From Escarpia spicata (taxonomy: Eukaryota > Annelida > Polychaeta > Sabellida > Siboglinidae), in contig OZ023216.1 in NCBI GenBank assembly GCA_963995525.1, positions 35,693,848 to 35,757,847 on the forward strand: a stretch of 64,000 nucleotides of DNA. The letters are read 5' to 3'. The notes below the pieces were generated by a model. That model saw only the letters and a list, made by a program, of their open reading frames with translations. It did no database searches and was not told the origin of the DNA. Shown in pieces: positions 13,501-28,400 of this stretch (the stretch's first letter is position 1; every line of letters begins with the position of its first letter). Both the position numbers and the translations under genes were made by a program.

Positions 13501-16444
13501 AACTATAACAAATTAGCAAACATATTTAATGTGGAATGCCAATTTTTATATACAATTAAAATGTGTGTATACAAATTGTATACAAGGTCTGATAGACTAT
13601 GGAAGCTAATATTTGGAATTTTAAAGCATTCGATTTTTTGTTGTACAATATCATATACTAATATTAGAAATACTACAGTTCGATTTTGTTTAATTTCTAA
13701 AACAAACTATTAGATTGACAAATATTTGTTTTAATAATAGTCAGTTACAGTTATTAATTAAAACATTATTCGTGTTGCTGTGAAATTTTCAATTGTTAAA
13801 CTATAAATCAGTCAAGACATTAATTAATTTAATTAGCAAGTGTAGCTCCATGCCTTGGACCATTCAACACGCGACCAAACAACGCGCGACGAACGGGACT
13901 CGCCACGGCAATGCCCTAAAAATAGCGCAGACGTAACTAAATCTAGCACAGTCGCCATACGTTCAGCCTGCATGCTCCACTACAGGCTGATTATCGCAAT
14001 CCTGTTAAAAAATGATGCGACATCGTCGAACAAAATCTAGTTTCCGCACTTGTAAATCATGTTTAATTATCACACAACATATATAATTTGAATAGTGGAA
14101 AACTGACAAATGGCATCGGTGATGCATGAAGTTGTATATCGGGCGATAACATAGGAAACCGACATGTTTACACTTCAACTGATCGTAACTTTTGTTTCTC
14201 TGACGGCATCGATTTCGTGTAACATCAACAGTCAGGGCTGCCTACCTGACACATTTTTTTTCCATAATGACCCCCTCCCCCGTCACACCCGTCCCGCTCC
14301 CTGGTCCACTAGGTTGCCAATCAAACCTTTCTCTGAAGTAGATACAGTGACAAGTCCAGCCTGTTGTCGGTGCCTGAGAGTCCAGGAAGTTGCTCATTTA
14401 ATCATCAAAAGTAGATATACTTTGTTTCAACATAATTATTGTGTGCTACACTGTAACTCCTGTCGGCAGTTAAGGTCGTCCATTAGCACTTCAACGGGAT
14501 GCTTGTTTCACAACATCCAATAAGTTACATTGTGTTAATTACAGCTGTCAAAGTGCCTGCATGGCCAGACATGTCCAAGTGTTTACGTCTGTAGAGCATC
14601 ACCGTGGGAAAGACGACGGCAGTGAATAGCCAATAATCATCCAATGAGCTTCTAAATTTACAACACACAGCAGGAGCATTATAATTATTATTAACAGTCA
14701 ATGACAAAGTTAAATTGTTGTACTCAAATAAAAACCTTTGAATAAAAATGGTTCGTTTTATATTGCAATTACAATACTCATTTTATATTATTCTAAGACA
14801 GTTTATAATTATATCCATAACTTTCAGAAAACCATAACTATTTAATGTAATTTAATGGTTCTACCTAACGTCATCTTCATTTTTTTGTTTCACTATATAA
14901 TTCTACACCTGTACATTTGATTAATATCTAGACGCGCATTAATGACACTGATAATAATATGCTCACTTGCCACATGCCACGTGCCACGGCGGTCAGCAGG
15001 CTGGTGGCAGTCAAAGTTGTAACATTGTACACAGGCACAGCAATGGTTGACGTCACCGTACTGACTTTGTAGAACTTGTAGTGGATTAAATGTGTTGATA
15101 AATTGTAACAAGTGAATGAGACAGTTTCTTCAGGGTATCTGGAGCAGCAGTATTTATAGATTTAGCAATTCTTTAATGTGTATAATTGTCTGTAGTCGGA
15201 TATTTGCATTCCCGTAATAAGGCGGCAGTTTCCGTAATGCCGTGATCTGAGGTGAATTTCCGTAATGAATACTGAGAATCCGTAGTGGTAGGCAGCCCTG
15301 CAACAGTGAACACCAACACATCTCCTTGTTGGTTGATTAAAATCCATACGATCGCAATATGATTACAAGTGTGGGTTTTCGATTGCGACCTGTGTTTTTG
15401 CGAAAACCGTACCTTCGCGACGCGCCGTTGGTATGAAATTCTTAGCGCGCATTTTCGCTAAATCACGGACGACAAGTTCGTCAAATAAAGGAATACTTCT
15501 AAAAACTTTATACCATTGTAAATAATGTTCTGTTGTCGTTCCAATGGTATTCAATATGTATCATTTAACGCGGCCTGAACGATGTAAGGACTGCGTAACC
15601 GGTGGTTTGTTATAGTTTTGCGCTAGATCTAGCCAGATCCAACAGCCGCAGCGGCCGCTGTGGTAATATAGTCACTGTTGTCTGTTAGTGGTCACCGGTG
15701 CCTTTGGTGCGGTTACAATTACGTCTAGGAAATCATTTGGGAACGGAAAGAGCGGGTTCTTCCCAGGCAATAATCATTACAGCAATACACTCAGTTGGTG
15801 CCTGCGTAACATCACCCAGTCAGTTCACTAAACTGTCCAATCGAGTCTCGTCATAATCGACGAGTGCTTATTGGAACTCCCCGCCCTGATTATTTAGGCT
15901 ACGCAAGTGTTGCCTGCTTTTCAAACAACCACCGCTAGCGGTTAGGTGACAATTACCCTAGTTAGTTGAGGCCTTAATTGGTTTCTGACATGTGTCAGGC
16001 AGCTGGCCAGGCGATCCGGGTGGTCGATTTTCAAAACCAATCTCAGTAGATTTTGTAACTGGCTTCGCGGCAGTTTCAGTGACGTCGTAAAAATGGCATG
16101 GACGGGGCTGTCCAGCGCAAAAAATACGGCATGGACGAATATGGAAGCGCCAGCCTGGCGGACTCGTCCACAATCAATTTCACCCCGTCCAAAATCGCGA
16201 TTTTCGAATTTTACCCGTCCAAATGACGGGTGGTCGGGTCTCTGGGTGAGGCCCTGCTTGCAATGGATGGCTGTGTCGACCTTTGTCAAGTTAATTGAGA
16301 AAAGTACTTTTAGGTTTACTTCAAGTAAATATGTTTACTTGTACTTCAGGTACACTTTTTAAAAAGTACTTTTATTTTTACTTTTTTCTTAGTTACTAGT
16401 ACTTTTATTCAAGTACAAAATAAAACTACTTCTGCTGGCTCTGT

Positions 16445-16478
<34 letters not shown>

Positions 16479-19400
16479 CACTAATTTACACTAACCATGG
16501 AGCAACAAACTATGATCAACATTTAGTGTCACCTGGGGAATGCCTGACCACTCAGTTTGTCTACAAAAAATTAATATCTCTAAATAGCTACCTTTGTTGG
16601 TTTTGAAATGCATCACCAATCGGTAGACATAGAAAGATTTAAAGTTCATCTCTGTTATGTTTTATGTGGTATATATTTGTTTGTAGAACTTCACGAAATT
16701 ACATTCAGTTGCTGTCAGTCCATCTGGCGACTCGGTGTTTGTCAGTGAGACAGGACCCAACAAACTATGGAAATTCATAATTGCAGAATCTCAATTCCTG
16801 GGTAAGACACTGTCCTATATGATAGTGCAGATGTGTTACTTAAGGGTGATTGTTGTGGTTTTGTCTACACCACATATTGCAGGGAAAATAATAAATTGCT
16901 ACAGTGGTACCACCTATCATGTGGTACAGGTACACATTGACGCTATAAAGTGTTAGAACCAGGCGGCATGGTGGTTAATATCTTTGCAATCATATCACAT
17001 CAGTTGAAACCAGCAGCTATACGATGTAGTTTTGGAAGCCAGTCTGATTCGCTCAAAATTGAAAGTTCTATACTACATGTTGGTGGGGGTAGGGGGGTTG
17101 AAACAGTATGAAATCTTTGTTATTTGGACTTTGCAAACTTACGAATATGAACTCATCCCTTAATCAGTGCTGACTTGTTTACATATTGCTGCAGAATAAG
17201 AATCAGACTTAGTATAAGAATCCGTTTGCTGCTGTTTTAATCCTTGGGAAATTAATTTACTCCTTGTTGGTTCAGTTCACTCACTAAGAATGACTATCTA
17301 GACAGTAGTGGATATTTGCGTATGAATTACGCATTAATCATGTTGTGGCTGAATGCTTCTCAGAGAAGTCGAGATGGTATTTGAATTAACAGGTATTCCA
17401 GGAAGTGAAGTGTAAAGCGCTCGGAGTAGTCATAAGGACTTGATACCATACTATATAAGAAAACGCTTTTACTTTTTTCCCTGTAATTAAATTTATTGAA
17501 AGTAAAAACAATTTTTTTATAATTTATCAACATTCTTTATGGCATTTAGCCATGTTTTTGATGTAGACATGTAAAAAGGCTGATGTTTATTATTGCATGT
17601 TTAACATTGGGATACAAATTGCATTCTGAGCATGTTGAAGTATTTTCACAAGTACTCAATTTCTCAATGATATTTAATAATCAAAATGCATTTCATACAG
17701 GAAATTGCAATTGGCCTTGTTTTGGATGCATTAATTGAATGTACATGTTAAGTGGATACCTCTCTCTGCTACATTCACTGCACATTTGCACATTGTTTAA
17801 CTGTTTCTTATCCATACAGCACACAAGTCTGTGAAGAAGTCCGGTGTTGATAACATCGTCCCAAAATCAAAAGTAACTCCAGTGAAAAACGCCGGTGCCA
17901 TCATCAGCTTGGTTCACCCAGTTGCTGTTGACAATGACCTTGACAACAAGGTCGAAACGCAGATCGAAAAAGAAACGGAGGAGGACTTTGACTTTGGAGC
18001 TTCAATGGTCATCGCCGCTCTTCTTGTTATCCCAGTTTTAGTGATGGTTGCCATCACGATTGTCATGCGGCTCCGCAAGCGAGGTATGTCTTTGTTACAA
18101 CAACACCTACCATATAGGACATAATAGATGACCATGCTCTAATAAGCTCCACCTGGACGATGTTTGCAATGCCCATAAACCATTATGTAAGTGGGGCGGG
18201 TGACTTTGTTGAAACACAACCATAGGTTTTAATCAACTTTTAAATTAAATGAGTGAAACATGATACGCTGTGTTTGGGTGTGTTTGCATGGAATGCAATA
18301 CATATCTACAAACTCTTGGTTAGTTGATTTTTTCAAACACTGCATATTCAAAGACCTCCAATACAAAGCCGTATAAAAAGAATCCCCTAATGCACATACA
18401 CTAAAGAGTCCAGTGACACAAGATACATAAGTATCCAGATAATTGTACCACTTTTGCTTGTTATCAAAGCTAAAGGATGCTTTCGGGTGGTTGAGTAAAC
18501 GGGCATCCAGGTGCTCAAGTTCTAAAATGTTAACAGAGGGCACACAATTGGACAGACATACCGCTGATGAAATTGTACAAAGTTACGCAATGTTTCAATG
18601 GTTTTGGGGCATGAATGACTGATATATGTATCTCAGACACACCTATTGAAGAACCCTTTAGAAATTGATACATCTCCTGTGTGTAAATGTACAAAATCAG
18701 TATTGACACTTTCATGCAGAAACATTGTAATGCTTGAAAGGCCACAAAATGGATAGTTGTTTTACACAATAAATGCATGCCACGGCCTATGTTCATGCTT
18801 ATTGCTCCTCTGTTGTGTACTATATGGTAGGTATGTAGTTTTATGTGCATCTTGCTTGGCTGCATGGTTGGCAGTGTGACATGAACTGTGTAAATATTGA
18901 GTGTGCAATGCACGGTTCTGAGGTTGGCTGTTGGCACTACTGTGCTTGTGCATACAGGGAATTGTGGGACATGTGTTGTCAATGCTTAGAGAGGGTTGAG
19001 CAGCAAAAGTAAGCTCTTTAGAGTTCTAAAATCCAGTGTGTTGAAGAGTAATGTATAATTTTAGTAATAAAACAGTTGTAATTGATTAAAACTTTCAATT
19101 TTTTATTAACTGTTTTGTTGGTGTGAACACTTCAGTTTAACTGTTTATTTACTGGTTGTTATATCTAAATTATTTAAAAATTGTATTCAATGTTTATCGC
19201 CAGTGTTTTTGTATTACCAATTGATTTGTAGTGATTAGCTTTGAACATTTTAGAGTGTCACCGTAGTTACTGCTGTTTCTCCTGCATGCTGTTGTAATGC
19301 ATCCTACCCTATTTTATGTTTGTAACCATCACTTTGTATCCACCCTATTGCAGCCTACAAAGGTGATTATTTAAAAGTTGACTTGGAAGAAGAGGATGAA

Positions 19401-22400
19401 GACACTGTATTAGATGTGGTATGGCCAAAGAAGGTTTGATTCATGTAAGTTACGTTGTCATACAAATTGTAATAAAAACATTTATTTCCAGTGCCATATG
19501 ACAACAGCTGTAAAATAGTATACCAGGTAGCATTATATGTATATGTATATATATACATATATATATGTATATTCAATTAAACCCTGGTGTATCCATCCAT
19601 CTGTTGACACCAAGAACATGGCTTACTGGTTTTTAAATTAAGGTACCTCTGACCTTGGTTTCCAAAGATTTATGCACAAAAGAAGTTTATGTGTTGGAAA
19701 CGGGTAGAGCTGAAGTGAAAATTAATGTTGACTCCCTCCCTCTGTTGCATTGCATTACTAAATATTTTGACAAGTACATTTAATTGTGCTGTGACTACAA
19801 GACACATAGTTGCTGGTAGATTTCTGGTTATATCATAACATAATAGTAATAATAAACAGTACAGACCTACAACAGAGAAAGGCCTGTATAACTTTTGTTA
19901 AGATGTTAACACATCAAGTCTACCACCTTATGTAAATATAAAATGTTGAAGCTGTACTAATAAAGTAGACAATATTTAATAACTATGTTATTGCATTGGT
20001 AGCACTCTCTAATAGTTGTTGTTGGCTCTGCACCAGTGTATTTACATTCAAACTTTTTCTTGCAGGAACCATTTTTAATCCTTTGGGCTGAAGGTCCAAG
20101 GGACTATTGCCGTCACTCTGCTTCCGCCATCCACCGTTAGCTGCCGTATCTCAGAAACTGTTCAGTTTTTTCTAATTTTGCATAGACATAACTTAGGGTA
20201 ATGCCACTATGCACGAGAAATCTGTATTTGATTGAATCATTCTAAGGACCCCATAGGGCCCCCAAAGTGCAAACATTTTACATTATCCAGTGTTGTGGTT
20301 TTGAGAAGGGCCCCTGAGACCACCCCCAACAGTAGATGTTGTGTATTGTGCCAGAAACTGTGCCCTGGCCTCACTCCACTCTGCTTTGTTCCATTGAGAC
20401 CTTGACTAATGTTTAATTGGTCACAGGCAGAGCAGACACATTTGACCCCTGTTAAACTCTGTTGCCTGCAGCTTTTAAACTGTATCTTCAAAACTATTGA
20501 TTTTCTATAATTGCAAGTTGTGTTTATTTTGATGTTCATTTAATTATAAAATGGTGTGATTGTGGTGTCTATTGGTTAAAGATGTATTGTCATGTTGTGT
20601 TTTGGCATTGCTGTTGCTTGTGCCTGCTGCATGGATCCAATTATTTTGCCAAGCATGAGTTTACGACAGTGTGTATACATGCATTGATTAGGATCGCTTT
20701 GCTTTTTTTTGTTGAAATATCACTACATTTTGTTGAGTACACAAGCTCCTCATGTAATGTTGTATGTTAGTTAACTGTTATATCTTAAGAACTACTTGTC
20801 CTGGCTTGACCGAATTTTCAGTGTATTAAGTCTACAGCAATGTATACGAAAATAAGATCAGCCATTAAATAATAATCATTTTGCAATAATGGTAACCATG
20901 TTAACCAGATAATTCTTGGAAATTCTGATGGGTGTTATTTTGTGGAACATCTGTTATGGTTCGTCTGCATGGTTCCAATTATTTTGCCAAGCATGAGTTT
21001 ACGACAGTGTGTATACATGCATTGTTAGGATCGCTTTGCTTTTTTTGGTTGAAATATCACTCTGCATTTACTCTGCTTCACATAAATTTGTTGAGTACAC
21101 AAGCTCCTCATGTAATGTTGTATGTTAATTAACTGTTATATCTTAAGAACTACTTGTCCTGGCTTGACCGAATTTTCAGTGTATTTAAGTATACAGCAAT
21201 GTATACGAAAATAAGATCAGCCATTAAATAATAATCACTTTGCAATAATGGTAACCATGTTAACCAGATAATTCTTGGAAATTCTGATGGGTGTTATTTT
21301 GTGGAACATCTGTTACAACCAGTAATGTAATATTCAACTGGTAATATAATAAATTGATCTGTAATGTAAGAAATCATGTCATAATCGACCAGTGATGTAA
21401 TAAATCAACTGCTAATGTAATATCAATGATGATTATGATGACAATGATGAAGACGGTGTCGATGGGGATGATAAATGATTATTATGATGATGAGTAGGAG
21501 AAAGATGAAGACAGTGAAGCCATTGGGAGTGGTGTTCACATGGTAGAGCGCTGGATTGTCAATCGAGGGATGGTGGTTTGAATCCACATGCCACTGCTTC
21601 GAAACTTAGGCAATTTTGTTCACCTAATATTGCCTGTGTCTTTCGGAAGAGACACTAAAAACTGTTGGTCTGTTTTGTCTGGTGTCTATGGCAGGGGAAG
21701 TAAAAGATCCCACACAGGGGGTAAATATGTAACTCACAGAGTGGTGGTCTCTATCTCTAACCCACTGGATCTTGCTCCCAGCGGCCCGAGTTCCTTTCAG
21801 GTTGGGCACGTAAGAGACGCCGTGCAGGCAATGTATACACTGTATCATTGGACCCACTGCGTCCTATGTGAATGTACATACACACATGATTATGATGATA
21901 GTGATTATAGTGATGATGATATTGATGCTAATAATTATGATGGAGATTATGAGGGTGATAATGATGATGTGGTTTGTAAATACACACGGAAGATGAAGAA
22001 AATGAAGGTGTCATCTTAGTGATGAAGATAATTTTGAATATTATGGCAATGGGAGAAGGACAAAGAGGAATGGATGGGAGCAGACGTCTGGCAAGTGGGG
22101 AGACTGGCAAACGAAAGAGCTGTCTATAGACAATCTATCAAGGCTGCAACATCCGAAAATGGATAAGCAAATCCAACCATGGCAATGAGAGTCATCATTA
22201 TTATGAGGATGATGACAATGACATCCTTAATATCACCATTGTTCCCTTCATCCTTATGTTCATCTTTGTAACGGTTGGCCGTGCTGACACCCAGTTGACA
22301 TTCTCCAAAGTATACTTAAGAAGGATTCTCAGAACCAGTCTGCTGCTTGTTTTCTGGGAGAACACATGAAATGCTGTTGATGCAATCTCCATGGTAACGC

Positions 22401-25400
22401 ACGCAGTATCTACATGTCGGCGGCAAACATTAGGACCGATTCAGACAGTGTGGCAAGGAATAAGGAGGTCATTGAAAAGGGTCACCTCAACAAATGAAAT
22501 TGGGTAATCTATACTAAATAAGGGATTATCTAAAAACAATTAAGGATCATTTAAGCTTACAAATGAAGTACCTGATCATCATTTGATCAAATTAAAGCGT
22601 CATCTCAAACGACTTAAGGGACATTTCAAAATGCAGTGTTAATGAGTGATATTATAACATTATTAGCAACTTAAAAATAAAGTCAATTTAAAGAATAATT
22701 TTATTAATTACTCATTAAGAGGTCATTTAATAATGAACTAGCTGATCATCTCAACATATGGGGTCATCTAATAAAATCGACTGGTCTTCTAAAAAAAGTT
22801 AATTAAATTAAAAGGTCATCTCATAACAAAAATGGGTCTTCCCAAAAAAGTTGACTCATTACAAGATATGCAAGAATTCATTAAAGCAATTTTTTGAGAA
22901 TTTTAATATCTGTAATGTACGCAATTATTAAATAATCCTGTTAATATGATTTATTCTCTTGACTGATAAATTATCAAAAGCAAACGTGGACCAGCTTCAG
23001 TTTATCTCACAGATTCAGCAAAGAAAGAAGGAAAAAATATATGGAATAAACGGAGAATGAACATAGCGACAGCTCATGACAGACGGATTGATTTAAAAGA
23101 AAAAACACCAGCTTTACGCAGGAAGCCCCCAATAACATATTGAATGATTGGCATTGTTTTTGTTGGACTATAAAAACATACGAAAGCTCACCTAATTTAT
23201 TATAATTTTCCTTTTTCACTAGCTAGATCTGGCTATTAATTGTTAAGCTTAGTTTTAATTAAATGTTTAGACAACAGAAACTTATTGAAGCCAATAAATA
23301 TTTAATAATGAAACCATTTTGTGATGCACCATAAATCCAGCTGCTATTTCCATATGCAGTATAAATACTACATTATACATCACATGAAGTAATGTATAAT
23401 ATTAAAATAGCATAGGTGGTTATGTACTTCCCTATCTACATAAAGTTTAATTTTAGTTTAACAAATATAGATCTATAAAGAGCATAACATTATTGTCGAC
23501 AAAATATTGCATCAGTGTAACAACATGTTTTATTTTGTACTGGGAGTGCAATAATTATTTGTTCTGCCTATCATTTAGAATAAAAGATATTGAATTTGTT
23601 TCTGTCGAACTCCCATTTTGATAACAAATAAAATGGCCATTGTATGATGGAAATAAAGTTATAAAATTACAAAACAATAAAAGTACCGCATATTTTAAAA
23701 CACTGTTTTCACTGTCACCATTGGTGTATTTAACACAATCCTAAGAAGACCCCTAAAACATGTTTAATGTTGTGGAACTTTGGCCAACTTTTAATTTGCT
23801 TCTACATAATTACCTGTATGCATTGGTAATATACAGTGCACTCCAGATAACTCAAACTCACATAAGTTGATTTTCACTAAGTTAAGTCAGTCTTTTCCTC
23901 GGTCCTGGGAAAAGGTCTGTCATAAAATATAAGGGTCTTCTCAAAAAGATAAACTAATAATTTCAAAAATATACGTGTTGAATAAAACAATTGGCTGATC
24001 ATGACCCTTTTATTCCTTTGGGCTGAAGGTCCAACGGACTTACACCATCACTCTACATCCACCTTGCGCCGTCTGCCGTGCACCGTTAGTTGTCATATCT
24101 CAGAAACCGTTCAGCATCTTTTTCTCTAATTTTGCACAGAAATATCTTATGGTACTGCCACTATGCACTAGAAACCTGTATTTGATTGACTCATTCTAAG
24201 ACCCTCCAAGGCCCCCAAAACTGGTAATTTTTCACATTTTGCCTATTTTTCAAAAATTTCAGTAACTTTTCTCTGATTTTGCATATACAATTCATGTGGT
24301 AGTGCCACCCTACACAAGGAATCTGTATTTAATTGAATAATTCTAAGGGTGCCTCAGGGCCCCCAAAATGATAAATTTTCCTACTACAGCTGTATTTTCC
24401 TACTGCTGTAAGCCTCCTGCAGTAGCCTGGGCCATTGATCTCTATTTAAAACTGGATAGTGGACTTTGCCCTATATCTGATCACTGGGGTGTGTGAGTGG
24501 AGCAGCCTGGTGTCAGACATTATGCTGTAAGCCTGTGTATTGGACTAACCTAGGCTCATTGCCTGCCATTGTCCCAGTGTCAAACAGAAAGCCTCCATGT
24601 GGGCTGTGACTAATGTGTAATGGGAATCCCTACTGCACTGGCAGAACCTGAGAAACTTTAAAACAGCAATACACACAATTATCAATGCATATGATCTAGG
24701 ATTAAAATAAAATAACTTAGGTATAAAATAATATATAAAATAAAATAACTAATTGTTATTGTTTTTAAGTCAAAGTGCATGCTACGTATATGTACCTTGT
24801 GAGCAAATAAAGTGTTATCATAGTTCATCTCTTTCTTCTTTCCATTCTGGGGGAGGGTGGTAGGGGCAAAATGAGAACAGAAAATGTGTGCACATATTCT
24901 TTAAAAAACTTAAATGTGTTGCATGCAAGATGTCAGCTCACCAACTCTCCTGCAAGGTTTCTACAACCACTGGAAATAGGCCTAAATAGCAGTATCAGGA
25001 TAACATTCTACAGTATTTTTAATACCATTAATATATACAATCTTCACGAAACGGTCTACTCAAATATTTTATTGATGAGTGGGCAGTGAGAAAAAAGACG
25101 GTGTTCATGGGCGACTCTATTCTGAGAAAGACCGATAAGACACAGAATGAGGGGGAGGACGTTGTTGTTTTACCGGGGGCTAGGATAGAATATGTAACTG
25201 AAAGGGAAGAGAAAGTATTTGGGCATGGCAAGGCAGGGTCTATAATAGTACACATAGGGATAAATAATGCAGACAGGAGGGAATAACTGGGATGGTACAG
25301 AAGTACAGACAGTGAGGAAGTTAAACAAGACTAGAACATATTATTCTCTCCGGAATTTTGCCAGTAATGGAAGGAAGGGCCCAACATATAGAAACTGCAA

Positions 25401-28400
25401 GAGAATGGCGATCAATGCATTAGTTGAGCAGATATGTGAAGAAGAGGGGGTAGGATTCATAGATTTATGAGGATACTTTGTTGGGAGGGGAGATGTGTAC
25501 ATGAGAGATGGCCTCCATCTAAGAGGAAGGGGGTAGCAGTTTTCTCAGAGAAGCTGCTGACAGTGAGACAGGTTACATTTATTAAACTATGTATGCAGGG
25601 GGAATTCACAGAGAAGCGTGACAGTGGAGGCATAGATAAAGACAGCACAAAAAAATCAGCAAAGAACAGCCTGGAAAACTGTTCTGAAGTTGGATATAAA
25701 TGCGTTTGTTTAAATGCAAGGAGCATAGTAAACAAAAGAAGTGAACTAAACATTATGGTAGAAGATATTGACCCTCACATAATAGGTATAACCGAATCAT
25801 GGGCCACCACAGATATATATCAGATGCCGAATTGGGACTGAAAAGCTATGTAATGTTTAGGAAAGATAGAGTAGGAAGAAGGGGAGGTGGAGTTATTTAT
25901 ATATTAAAGAATCTATCCAGACTTATGAAATGAAATTAGAAAGAGAGGCAGAGTGCGATGAAACTGTTTGGTGTAACATAGGAAACTCAATGTTAACAGT
26001 TGAGTTAGTTTATCGAAATCTAAACATAAGCATAGAAGATAATGGAAAACAACAAAAAGCTATAAGAGAAGTGAGTAAACAGGACTGTGTTATTATGGGG
26101 GATTTTAGATTTTAACAATGGAAATCTCTACTTAGTACAGGGAGTGAGGACCACAAGTTTTTAGTTTTAGTACAAGGTAGTTTCTTTTCTCTACATGTGC
26201 TAGAACCAACCAGGGGTGAGAATGTGTCCTCACAGAATGAATTGGTTGAGAATGTCAAGATATGTGAGCCACTGGGGAGTAGTGATCACAACAGATACAT
26301 TTTACCATCAAAGTAAAATCAGAAAGGAACAGTAAAAAGCAGGAGAAATTTCCACAAAAGAAGATATAAGGCACGGGGAAATATTTAGCAAAGATAGACT
26401 GGAATAACACACTGAAGAATAAAACCAACATAATGCTGGAATATCTTGGAATTAAATAACAAGGGAAACGGTCCAGAAAGAAACACTTTTCGAAAGAAGC
26501 CATTAGAAAAATTAAGTACAAACAAATGATGAGGAAGTCATTTAGACTACTGGAAATGAAGACTATAACATTTATAAAGAAGCACTTAACCAAGCTACAA
26601 CTGAAATTAGAAATTCAAAGAGAAGCTATGAACAAAAATAGCTTGTAATATAAAACATGACAGCAAGAGTTTTTATGCATATGTTCAGAGCAAACATAAA
26701 GTTCAGATTAAGATCAGTCCTCTAGAAGATAGTGTTGGAAATATAATATCAGATGGATTCTTAATGACAGAAGACCTGAATGAGTATCTTGGTTCGGCGT
26801 TTACCAGGGAATATATTAGTTCACTGCCAGTACCAGAGGCTAAGTTCAAGGGTGTGGAATCAAAATATTTAGGACTGTTAATTGTAACCCCGGAGATGAC
26901 AGCTAAGAAAATAAGGGCTATGAAGGATAATAAATCACCTGGAAGGGATGGGATTCCGCCCAAACTACTATTGGAAATTGAAGAACTAATTAGCACACCA
27001 CTTGCAACAGTTTTCAACTTATCATTAGACGAAGGAGAGGTTCCTTTAGAATGGGAAGAAGCAAACATTATACCGTTATTTAAAAAAGGTTCGAGAAACA
27101 AGAGTACTAGAGACCAATGAGTTTATCATCGATGATTTGCAGATTATTAGAAAGTCTAATTAAAGATCACATGGTGGATTTTCTTATTAAACATAACTTT
27201 ATATTCCCATCTCAACATGGGTTTCTAAAATTGAGGTCATGCTTAACAAATATGTTTTTTTGGAAGCTATCCCTAAGTGGGTAGATGAGGGATCACCAGT
27301 AGATATCATCTACTTAGATTTTCAGAAAGCTTTTCACAAAGTACCACATCAAAGATTTATTACTACTTAAAAGGAATAAAAACACCTATTGCTTGAATTC
27401 ATGTTATATTACATCCTGCTGTTTATTTCCACGTCCACCAAGCAAAAAAATCAAAACAATTCAATAAATTAGAAATTCCACATTTTATGCTGTGCATCCG
27501 GACATTTTCGAATATGCATATTTTTGGCGCGCTTTTTGGGATGCTGAGATGTGACGTCACTTATGACTCAATCTTGCATCAGGCCGACCCTTTCCATGCA
27601 TTCAGAGCATGTTTACAAGTATATATCGAATGCAACCAACGGGAGATAATCTACACCAATAAACATACATAGCAAACATATATTGTATTCAGCTACAGAA
27701 AGTAACGTGTATAATCTCATAATATCACTAGAATATCGATATATAAAGGAGTTGTACAATTTATCATAACAACTTAAATCAGTCAGAGAGTTTCTGCTGG
27801 TGCCGCTAACTCAGTGGGTAGGCGCATTGGTTTCTTGCCATTTATTTTACAATCGGGCAATGCCGGTTCAATCCCGACAGCATGCAAACCATTGATTTTC
27901 TTTACACTTTTTTTTAAATGTTTTCATGAAGTAATATAAACCAAATCATGTTATACTATAATGCACTGTTTGTAAATAATTTTTATTTTTGTAGTAATTA
28001 TTTATTCGCCACAAAAATGAAAATATGGTCATTATATAACGATGTTTCTAAATTTTATTTATCCAAACAAATATAATGTAATGGATATATAATTTATTAA
28101 TTGTAAATATATTGTACGGTAGTATATTGTAATTATATATGTGAAAACAGATTGTGATCTGTCTGGATAAATAAAATTTAGAAACATCGTTATATATAAT
28201 GAACATATTTTCATTTTTGTGGCAAATAAATAATTACTACAAAAATATAAAATATTTACAAACAGTGCATCGATCATAGTATGCTAAATGATTTGATGTA
28301 TATTACTTTGAGAAAACATAAACAAAAAAGTGTAAAGAAAATCAATGGTTTGCATGCTGTCAAGGTTGAACCGGCGTCGCCCGATTGTAAAATAAATGGC

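Larger units (their letters stand above)
25075..27368 (+). mobile_element. CR1-type LINE, first part (esterase-like ORF1, endonuclease, start of RT)
   Basis: A 5'-truncated CR1 element in the PAM orientation. Its left junction falls after CTCAAATATTTTATT, a sequence found uninterrupted at 34815-34830. It holds an ORF1 remnant with a GDSL/SGNH esterase domain, the ORF2 endonuclease, and RT blocks up to IIYLDFQKAFHKVPHQRF at about 27365. There a 1.7-kb foldback element splits it, and the RT resumes at about 29083. Many stops and frameshifts show it is old. Confidence 0.85.

Noticed and set aside
21588..22019. 143-codon plus-strand frame with Asp-rich end
   Set aside because: It runs across the family-b SINE and a GAT repeat.
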